Source: JANNXQ01 sp031425095 (GTDB lineage Bacteria; Verrucomicrobiota; Verrucomicrobiia; Chthoniobacterales; Chthoniobacteraceae). Taken from it: a stretch of DNA of 8,558 bases. Position numbers and translations under genes: made by a program. Position 1 is the stretch's first letter; each line of letters starts with the position of its first letter. Below, one piece after another: positions 1 to 6,072 of this stretch. The stretch spans positions 1-8,558 of the forward strand of contig JANPIS010000366.1 in NCBI GenBank assembly GCA_031425095.1, in the 5' to 3' direction. Under the pieces are notes generated by a model. It had not been told where the DNA came from, searched no databases, and saw nothing but the letters and a program-made list of their open reading frames with translations.

Positions 1-8
1 CGATTCTC

Positions 9-24
9 GGGGCGAGGGCGCCCC
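9..24. other. Small GC hairpin at the 3' end of the HUMPS gene
   Basis: GGGGC (9-13) can pair with GCCCC (20-24) around a 6-base loop, and GGGCGCCC (16-23) is itself a palindrome. The structure abuts the TAG stop (24-26) of the minus-strand gene, so it could act as a weak transcription end or mRNA 3' structure. There is no following U-run, so it is not a classic intrinsic terminator. It could also be the edge of a dispersed intergenic repeat cut by the window boundary. Confidence 0.25.
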
Positions 25-722
25 TACTCCTTGGCGACTTCTATCGCGTGCACGGCATCACAAATCAGGCGCAGCGAGGATTCGAGGTCGCCGCCGGCGG
101 TCTTGAAGGCATCCGCGTCGATCGTGAGGGGCGCGCCGAGGACAACGAGCGGGGCGCCGTATTGCGGGCACTGGATGGCTTGTTCGAGGGTGAGGCCGCC
201 GACGGCTTGCACGGGGACTTTCACGGCCTGCACCACTTCGCGGAGCTGGTCGAGCGGACTTGGCATGCGCTGGCCGGCGGCGGCGATGCCACGGCGTTCG
301 TCGTAGCCGATGTGGTGGATGACGTAGTCGCAGCCAAGGTCTTCGAGCCGGCGCGCGCCATCGATCATGTCGGGTTCGCCGAGGTTGTCGCCCATCACTT
401 TCACACCGTAATCGCGGCCCGCTTTCACCACCACTTTCACGGTCTCGACATGTGCGCGCGACATGACCACGACGTGCGTTGCTCCCGCCTTCGCCATCAT
501 CTCGGCTTCGAGGTAGCCACCATCCATGGTCTTGAGATCGGCGACGATCGGGACGCCGGGGAAAGCATTACGCAGCGCGCGGACTCCGTGCAGACCTTCG
601 GCGAGGAGGAGCGGGGTGCCGGCTTCGAGCCAATCGACTCCGGCGCGCATGGCGAGCGCGGCGGTTTCGAGGGCTTCGTCGATATTCGTAAGGTCGAGGG
701 AGATTTGGACGATGGGCGTCAT
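24..722 (-). CDS. OMP decarboxylase superfamily (HUMPS) enzyme, 3-hexulose-6-phosphate synthase-like
   Basis: A 232-residue cytoplasmic TIM-barrel enzyme of the orotidine-5'-phosphate decarboxylase/HUMPS superfamily, near the usual length of about 210-220. Visible are the strand-1 Asp (SLDL, D10), EAGTP (E33), the catalytic DLKTMD motif (D62, K64, D67), HHIGYD (H137, Y140) and phosphate-binding QAVGGL and VLGAPLT near residues 172-200. The family splits into 3-keto-L-gulonate-6-phosphate decarboxylases and 3-hexulose-6-phosphate synthases. The Glu112 position is Asp here, the Arg139 position is Tyr and the Thr169 position is Val, a pattern closer to hexulose-phosphate synthase, which joins or releases formaldehyde from a ketose phosphate. 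The true substrate is uncertain. The ATG at 722 was chosen because homology begins at once (PIVQISLDL); an upstream TTG at 776 would add 18 unrelated residues. No clear Shine-Dalgarno is seen. No partner isomerase gene lies in the window. It is divergent from the PAS-AraC gene, its likely regulator. Confidence 0.85.
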   Translation of the reverse strand: MTPIVQISLDLTNIDEALETAALAMRAGVDWLEAGTPLLLAEGLHGVRALRNAFPGVPIVADLKTMDGGYLEAEMMAKAGATHVVVMSRAHVETVKVVVKAGRDYGVKVMGDNLGEPDMIDGARRLEDLGCDYVIHHIGYDERRGIAAAGQRMPSPLDQLREVVQAVKVPVQAVGGLTLEQAIQCPQYGAPLVVLGAPLTIDADAFKTAGGDLESSLRLICDAVHAIEVAKE

Positions 723-829
723 GGGCGGCGGGAGGTTGCCAAGGTAGCCGATGACGGCGCATTCTCGGAACGACAAAGTCTATTCGATATGCGACTCCGC
801 TAAAGCCTCGTGAACGCCCGCCGCGCCTC
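723..829. promoter_or_regulatory. Divergent intergenic region, likely promoter/operator
   Basis: This 107-bp gap separates the divergent HUMPS and PAS-AraC genes and must hold at least part of both promoters. The stretch at about 771-790 is richer in A and T than the surrounding sequence. For the minus-strand gene, TAGACT (rc of about 778-783) is a poor -10-like match with only a weak -35 partner (TTTAGC, 16-base spacer). I see no convincing operator; only short 3-bp inverted arms (TCG-ATATG-CGA, about 784-794). The call rests mainly on gene layout. Confidence 0.35.
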
Positions 830-1582
830 GTGTGTGAAGTGCGTCGATGGCGGCAGCGGCGGGCGGAGTGGTTTGCCGCGCTGGAGCCGGAGTCGTGTTT
901 CCAACGGCTCCTCGATCACATCCCGGGCGTGTGTTTCTTCGCGAAGGATCGCGAGGGACATCTGAAGTTCGCGAACCGTGGGCTGCTGCAGCGCTACCAG
1001 ATGGAGGATGATGCGGAGTTCATTGGGCGCACGGATTTCGATCTGAACCCGGGCAGCATGGCGGAGGCGTATGTGAATGACGACGAGCTGCTCATCCGGG
1101 GAAAGGTGAAGATCGTGGAGCCCATCGAGCTATGGTGGGATCGGCAGGGCATGCCGGACTGGTTCCTGGTGACGAAGCTGCCCCTGCCGGATGGGCGTGG
1201 GAAGATCCAGGGCGTGATGGGGGTGCTGCGGCGACCGGATGCGACGGAGCGGCAAATTCCCGTCTTTCAGACGGTGGCGCGGGCGGTGGAGATCATCCGG
1301 CGGGACTTCGCGCGGCCGCTACTGATGCAGGAGGTGGCGCGCTCTTGCGGGCAATCGCTGCGGCAACTGCAGCGGCGGTTTCAGTCGGCATTCGGGATCG
1401 CGCCACAGGAATTTCTGCTCAAGACGCGGGTGACCGCCGCAGCGCGTCTGCTGGAGGAGACGAACTTGAGTGTTAGCGAGATCGGACGGCGCTGCGGCTT
1501 TGTGGATGCGAGTAGCTTTACGCAGCACTTCCGTGTCCGCACGGGCGCCACGCCTATCGCTTATCGGAAGGGGAATCGGTGA
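830..1582 (+). CDS. PAS domain-AraC family transcriptional regulator
   Basis: A 250-residue one-component regulator. Residues about 23-135 form a PAS-like sensor (FQRLLDHIPGVCFFAKD, then FANRGLLQRY and IGRTDFDLNP), ending in a strand like VMGVLRR. Residues about 148-246 form an AraC-type double helix-turn-helix: the first around LLMQEVARSCGQSLRQLQRRF, the second at SVSEIGRRCGF (214-224) with FTQHFRVRTGATPIAYR, the classic AraC C-terminal signature. It should bind DNA in the cytoplasm and respond to a small ligand or metabolite through PAS. The sensor is not the cupin domain of arabinose-type regulators. No ATG exists near the 5' end; GTG at 830 or GTG at 839 must serve, and neither has a good ribosome-binding site. 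A stop at 752-754 bounds the frame. It is divergent from the HUMPS gene and overlaps the end of the propeller-cytochrome gene by 29 bp tail-to-tail. The regulated genes are inferred, not shown. Confidence 0.88.
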   Translation: MCEVRRWRQRRAEWFAALEPESCFQRLLDHIPGVCFFAKDREGHLKFANRGLLQRYQMEDDAEFIGRTDFDLNPGSMAEAYVNDDELLIRGKVKIVEPIELWWDRQGMPDWFLVTKLPLPDGRGKIQGVMGVLRRPDATERQIPVFQTVARAVEIIRRDFARPLLMQEVARSCGQSLRQLQRRFQSAFGIAPQEFLLKTRVTAAARLLEETNLSVSEIGRRCGFVDASSFTQHFRVRTGATPIAYRKGNR

Positions 1583-4034
1583 GCAGATACGTCATCAGGT
1601 CGCGGAGTTCCGCGGCACTGAGCGTCTTGTCGATGCCGGCGGGCATGAGGGAGACGGTCATCGGTTCGGTGCGGGCGATGTCGCTCTTCCTGAGCTTCGC
1701 GACGGTGCCGCCTGGCTGGGCGATTTGCAGTTCGGCCTCGGTCTCGGCGAGGCGGGTACCGATCACTGCGCTGCCATCCTTGAGCGTGACGGTGTAGCCG
1801 ACGGCGTCGGGATTGATCGAGGCGCTGGGGTCGGTGATGTTTTTCAAGAGGCTGGCGTAGTCGGAGTGGACGAGGTTGCTGAGATCCGGGCCGACCTTTA
1901 CACCCTCGCCGCGGAGCTGATGGCACGTGGCGCACGCGGCCTTGCCGGTGAAGAGCGCGCGACCGGCTTCCCAGTTGCCACCGGTGATTTCCGGGATCGT
2001 GCGCGTGCGATCGTCCGCCGCGCCGGGCTTGGCAAAGGGCACGAGGAAACGGCGCGTCGCGAGTGCGCGCGGACGTGGGTCGCGGGTGGTGGAATACGAC
2101 ACGTCGAGCTGCTGCGCAGGCGTCGCGACGGTGAGCGTGAATGCGGTCCACTGATTTTCACGCGGTCCGGCAACGGTAAGCCGTGACTCGCGCTCGCTCA
2201 CGCGTTCGATCTTCGCACCCGGCGCGTCGAGGGTGAGCACGGCGTCACTTTGGAAAGTGACGGTGACGGTCTCCGGCTCGGGTTCGTAGTCGAGCACCGA
2301 GAGTGGCTGCGTGGCGGGGATGAGCATCTGCCACAGATCGAGCTGGCCGTTGAGCATGAGCTCTCCAAGAGCGGCGACGTTCTTCCAAAGCGCCTCATGC
2401 GCCGCACTCGCCCGGGTGAACTCCCGCGCCGCGACAAAGTCCGAGTGCGGCAACCAGCCGGCCCACGCCGGGCCATCGCCTCCACGCCACTCGACGGCAA
2501 GACCCGACAAATCGTGCGCGAGATCGCACTGCCCCGCGACGGCGAGCACATAGTTTACCGCGGCTGCCCGCGACGCGGTCTCGACGATCACGCTGCGGCC
2601 ATCCGCGCCGAGGCGCGCACTTTTCACCGGCACCGAAGTGCGCGGCTGCTTCTGCTGCATCTGCACGACCGCATAGCCGGGCCGCATGGTCTCCAGCCGA
2701 TCGGCGGCGGCGACATAGCGGCCCGCTTCGATCTTCATGCTGCCGGCCGCGCCCTTCCATGCGGCGGCGTCGAGTTCACGGTCAAAGGCGACGACCGTCT
2801 CCGTCTCACTCGCCGGCCACGCGAGCACGGGCTGCGGCGCGCCCTTGGCGCTGTAGCTGATCTTGAAAATACGCCCATCCCCTTTTGGCCCGTTGCCCCA
2901 ATCCGGCTTGCCCGTGTGGCAGCACACCACGAGATCGCCCTGCGGCGAGATCGCACAATCCACCGCGAGCAGATCGAGACACGCGATCAGCTCCGTGCGC
3001 GCCACGTAACCGGCCGCGGTCTTCGCCAGCGCCGTGCGCCAGAGCTTGCCGCGCGATTCGCCGGTCACGATCGCGTTGTCCGCCCAATGCTCCGGCCCGA
3101 AACGCGCGCGGCCCGGCGCGGGTCCATTGAAGCGAAAGCCGCAGGTGCTCTGATGCTGCGGCGCGTAATCCCAGACGCTCGGCTCGTCCACCACGTCGGG
3201 CAGCCAGCGTGGATGCCGCGGAGGGAAGCCGTAGTGTCGGCCCGGCTGGAGGTGCAGCAGTTCGTCGAACGGATTGCCATTGGGCACCCAGGTCGCGCCT
3301 TCTTGCTCAGAGGCGAAGAGGTCGCCGTGCTGGTTGAATTGCAGACCCATGATGTAGCGCAGGCCGGAGTTGAGTTGCTCGACTTTGCCCTCCGGCGAAA
3401 TCCGCAGCAGGCAGCCGCGGCGCTGCGTCGTCGAGTAATGCGCGACGCCCTTTTTGTCGTGCCAATAAGGGTTGTTGAAACCCGCGTTGCCCATCGTGAC
3501 GTAGATCGTGCCGTCCGGCCCGAGCGCCAGCGCCATCGAGCTATCGACGCGCCGATGATTTAGATACGACGCCGCGACCAGCTCCGGATCGTCGAAGCCT
3601 TTCGCCACCGTCACCCGCTCGTCCGGCACGCCGTCGCCATTCGTATCCCGCCAGCGCACGACTTCATCGGTCAGCACGGCGTAGGGCTCGCCGTCTTTCA
3701 CCGCCATGCCGAGCGGATAGTTCGCACTCGGCTCCGGAGAGAAAGTGTCCACCTTTTCCTCGACCCCGTCGCCATCGAGATCGCGGAGCACATGGAAGCG
3801 CCCATCGTAGCCGCCGGCAAAGAGACGACCGTCCGGCGCGTACTCGATGTTGTTCAGGCTCGTGAGCTTCGCCGGCAGCTCACGCACTGTGAATCCGGGG
3901 ACGAGGAACTGAAAATGCGGAGCTGGCGTGGAGGCGAAGGGAGGCTCGGGTTGCCGGTCCGGCACCGGAGGGATCGGCGGCTCCGCGGCGAGGGCGCAGA
4001 CGGTGACGAGGAACGTGGTGATAAGTGGTTTCAT
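1554..4034 (-). CDS. Secreted beta-propeller protein with C-terminal c-type haem domain (PVC type)
   Basis: An 826-residue exported protein. Residues 1-17 are a Sec signal peptide (MKPLITTFLVTVCALAA); C13 is not in a lipobox. Residues about 45-395 resemble the six-bladed propeller of PQQ-type sugar dehydrogenases and the PVC 'membrane-bound dehydrogenase' family: NNIEYAPDGRLF, DLDGDG (85-90), DTNGDG (130-135), NPFDELLHLQPGRHYGFP (254-271) and HTGKPDWGNGP. Residues about 400-670 are a less conserved beta-rich linker region. Residues about 685-820 match the Pirellula/Verrucomicrobium-type haem domain: CATCH (C701, C704, H705) for covalent haem, VGPDLS, a DPS stretch, and SLMPAG with M797 as likely sixth ligand. 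It probably oxidises or senses a sugar in the periplasm and passes electrons through the haem; substrate and cofactor are unknown. The ATG at 4034 is fixed by the signal peptide; no strong Shine-Dalgarno. It lies 94 bp after the lyase gene, with no hairpin terminator seen between them. Confidence 0.9.
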   Translation of the reverse strand: MKPLITTFLVTVCALAAEPPIPPVPDRQPEPPFASTPAPHFQFLVPGFTVRELPAKLTSLNNIEYAPDGRLFAGGYDGRFHVLRDLDGDGVEEKVDTFSPEPSANYPLGMAVKDGEPYAVLTDEVVRWRDTNGDGVPDERVTVAKGFDDPELVAASYLNHRRVDSSMALALGPDGTIYVTMGNAGFNNPYWHDKKGVAHYSTTQRRGCLLRISPEGKVEQLNSGLRYIMGLQFNQHGDLFASEQEGATWVPNGNPFDELLHLQPGRHYGFPPRHPRWLPDVVDEPSVWDYAPQHQSTCGFRFNGPAPGRARFGPEHWADNAIVTGESRGKLWRTALAKTAAGYVARTELIACLDLLAVDCAISPQGDLVVCCHTGKPDWGNGPKGDGRIFKISYSAKGAPQPVLAWPASETETVVAFDRELDAAAWKGAAGSMKIEAGRYVAAADRLETMRPGYAVVQMQQKQPRTSVPVKSARLGADGRSVIVETASRAAAVNYVLAVAGQCDLAHDLSGLAVEWRGGDGPAWAGWLPHSDFVAAREFTRASAAHEALWKNVAALGELMLNGQLDLWQMLIPATQPLSVLDYEPEPETVTVTFQSDAVLTLDAPGAKIERVSERESRLTVAGPRENQWTAFTLTVATPAQQLDVSYSTTRDPRPRALATRRFLVPFAKPGAADDRTRTIPEITGGNWEAGRALFTGKAACATCHQLRGEGVKVGPDLSNLVHSDYASLLKNITDPSASINPDAVGYTVTLKDGSAVIGTRLAETEAELQIAQPGGTVAKLRKSDIARTEPMTVSLMPAGIDKTLSAAELRDLMTYLLTDSPSDKR

Positions 4035-4128
4035 CGTCAGAAAGATTTGGAGTCAGTTTTTCCCGTAGATGTGGGTTGGAGGGTGCCTTTCGAGAATGGA
4101 GATGCGGAGGACGGAGCGGAGTGATCCT

Positions 4129-6072
4129 CTATTGCTGAACCTTCGTCGTGGTGCGGACCGAAAGCCACCCTGTGCTTCGCGCCCGTGCTTGAAGGCGAAT
4201 GATCAGCCGACGCAGGCCGGGGTTCGGCGAGTCGAACATATTCCGGGGTTCGGAGGCGTCCTCGATCGTGAAAGCCATGTCCTCCGACGCGGTCACACGC
4301 AGACGCAACGATTCGCCGGATTGCTCGAGCGTGAAGCCGTCCGGATTGATCGTCGCGGTCGCGAACGTGAGCCACTGCCACGAGACCCCCGTGGCCGTCG
4401 CTCCGATTTCCCATTCATCGCGAATCGCCACACCGCGGTCCTGGCGAAGCGTGAAGATGCGCCGGGCGCCCTGGGCTTGATCGCGCACGACTGGGGACAG
4501 ATCGACAACGAAGCCGTCTTCGATCGGACGAATATCGGCCCGGGCATCGACGCGCTGCGGAGCATTGTCGAAGCGCAGCAGATTGTGACTGTCCGGGCCG
4601 CAGCGGAAAATGCTCCAGCGTTTGCTGTCCTGTTTGGTGCTGAAGAGTTCGGTATTCGCGATGCCGTTGGCCCGTGCGTGCGGATAACTCTCGCGACCGA
4701 GATCCACGGCCCAGCGAACGCCGTCGGCTTCGAGGATGAAGGAGCCAATGTCCATGTGCGCGTGCGAGTCGTCGGTCTTTCCTGCCTTGATGCCGACAAA
4801 CGTCGCGCGCGAGTCGTTCCACGCAGAGCGCATCACGGCCTGCGGCTGCGAACCACCTTCGCTCCACCACATCAGCGGACGCTTCGGCGCCTGACCTGCG
4901 GTGAGGGTGGGATCGCGCCAGAGCAAAGCGAGCGGCAGCATCCGGCTGGCGTCGCCACGCGGCGCACCTGACGCAATGCCGTCGGCGAGATGGGTGAGGT
5001 TTGAGACTTCGCGTTGAATCAAATCATCGCGCTGCAATTCGCGCCCGAACCAGAACATGATCGGTTCGCAGCCCAGCCCGGAGCCGTTGTCGGCGAAGTT
5101 GTACAGCGCTCCGCTGGGCGCGGTCATTTGCAACGTGTAGTCCGCGGTTTGGAGAAAGCCGGGCGCGCGTTCGAGTCTGCAGGTCGTGCCGAAAGTCGTC
5201 CGCAACGCCTCGGCCATGAGCGCGTAGAAAGTCGTGCCGTAAGCCCAGTAGTCCGGCCCTTCGGAATACGCACCCGCCGGTGCGTAGAGCTCCGCGTAGC
5301 GCGGCATGTTCCGCAGTGCGCGCTCGACGATGCGCCGCGCGAGCACTGGTTCGCGCTCCGCGACGGCGAGCGCGGCGACGACGAGCCCGCCGTGGCAGAC
5401 CGCAGTCCAGTTATTGTTCCCGCTGATCCACGATTTCTTCTCCTCATCCTCGAAGGAAGCGCGCAACGCTTTCTCGATGAGCGCCGTGGCAAAGTGGGTC
5501 CGCTCGTCCGGCGTCAGCGCATCGTGCAGCCAATCGAGACCGATCGCCATCCCGAGCGCGCCCTCAGCCGTGTCGAGGAAGTGCTGCGGATACCAGTTCG
5601 GCAGATCCGCCATCGTCTGCATCTCCACTTTCGCCCTGGCCAAAAATTGCGCATCGCCCGTGAGCCGATAAGTCATCGCCAGCGCGAGGATGCGCCCCTG
5701 CGCCTGCCGCATTGGCCCATGCCAGAACGCACCCGTGTCCACATAGACGACCGGCGGCTGGTCCAGCAGGTGCTCCGCGGAATCCCGCACCACGGCGAAG
5801 ATCTGGCGCGACACCTCATCGCTCATCACCCGCTGCTTCAATGCCCCCCAACGGGCTGCATCGCCGAAGAGGCGAGGATGCGGCGGCAGACTTTCCCACG
5901 CCTTTACCGCCAGCGCGGCAGGCTGGAGTGAATCGTCCGCGCGCAGCTCTCCGACGGAGCGTGCGAAAAGCAACAGGATGCAGAGTGAGACGGATGGAAA
6001 GCCGCCGCCGGCCTTGCTGGCTTGGGAACGTCTGTCGGATGCGAGGACGGGGTTGAGGAGCGGGCGAATCAC
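4129..6072 (-). CDS. Heparinase II/III family polysaccharide lyase (exported)
   Basis: A 647-residue protein with the fold order of heparinase II/III and oligo-alginate lyases. It has a signal segment, an alpha/alpha toroid (about 60-380, beginning at LPPHPRLFG), then a beta-sandwich domain (about 400-640). Likely active-site features are NNWTAVCHGG (N221, H227), EGPDYWAYGT (Y275 or Y278), and the hallmark SHAHMDIGSFILEADG (H437, H439, D441) followed by WAVDLGRESY and SHNLLRFDN. In characterised relatives a His/Tyr pair removes the C5 proton of a uronic acid and breaks the 1,4 link by beta-elimination. Substrate (alginate, glycosaminoglycan or another uronate glycan) cannot be read from sequence. 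The GTG start at 6072 overlaps the upstream stop as GTGA, implying translational coupling. This gives an unusually long n-region of about 26 residues before the hydrophobic core SLCILLLFA, with probable cleavage near LRA-DD (44-46). No in-frame start nearer the core is obvious. Confidence 0.88.
   Translation of the reverse strand: MIRPLLNPVLASDRRSQASKAGGGFPSVSLCILLLFARSVGELRADDSLQPAALAVKAWESLPPHPRLFGDAARWGALKQRVMSDEVSRQIFAVVRDSAEHLLDQPPVVYVDTGAFWHGPMRQAQGRILALAMTYRLTGDAQFLARAKVEMQTMADLPNWYPQHFLDTAEGALGMAIGLDWLHDALTPDERTHFATALIEKALRASFEDEEKKSWISGNNNWTAVCHGGLVVAALAVAEREPVLARRIVERALRNMPRYAELYAPAGAYSEGPDYWAYGTTFYALMAEALRTTFGTTCRLERAPGFLQTADYTLQMTAPSGALYNFADNGSGLGCEPIMFWFGRELQRDDLIQREVSNLTHLADGIASGAPRGDASRMLPLALLWRDPTLTAGQAPKRPLMWWSEGGSQPQAVMRSAWNDSRATFVGIKAGKTDDSHAHMDIGSFILEADGVRWAVDLGRESYPHARANGIANTELFSTKQDSKRWSIFRCGPDSHNLLRFDNAPQRVDARADIRPIEDGFVVDLSPVVRDQAQGARRIFTLRQDRGVAIRDEWEIGATATGVSWQWLTFATATINPDGFTLEQSGESLRLRVTASEDMAFTIEDASEPRNMFDSPNPGLRRLIIRLQARARSTGWLSVRTTTKVQQ
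6069..6072 (-). promoter_or_regulatory. GTGA stop/start overlap (translational coupling)
   Basis: On the minus strand the cytochrome gene ends in TGA (6071-6069) and the lyase GTG start (6072-6070) shares those bases as GTGA. There is no recognisable Shine-Dalgarno upstream, so lyase translation probably depends on ribosomes finishing the cytochrome gene. This ties the two proteins to coordinated synthesis. Confidence 0.75.

Noticed and set aside
723..776. Upstream TTG start adding 18 residues to the HUMPS enzyme
   Set aside because: The extra residues have no counterpart in the family, whose homology begins right after the ATG at 722.
48..803. A 251-codon plus-strand frame antisense to the HUMPS gene
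   Set aside because: The minus strand encodes an intact enzyme with all catalytic motifs; the plus frame is His/Asp-rich shadow sequence.
2910..2925. Possible second haem motif (VVCCHTG) in the propeller protein
   Set aside because: The spacing is not CxxCH: two adjacent cysteines precede the His, with Val where the first Cys should be. It belongs to the propeller motif ending HTGKPDWG.
2250..3563. A 437-codon plus-strand open frame inside the propeller-cytochrome gene
   Set aside because: Arg/Ala/His-rich antisense shadow without recognisable motifs; the opposite strand has a clear signal peptide, propeller and haem domain.
4035..4128. Possible terminator or promoter between lyase and propeller genes
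   Set aside because: No stem-loop followed by a T-run and no convincing -35/-10 pair could be found in these 94 bases. Read-through seems more likely.
5014..5931. A 305-codon plus-strand frame antisense to the lyase gene
   Set aside because: No motif; the antisense strand of a well-supported lyase.
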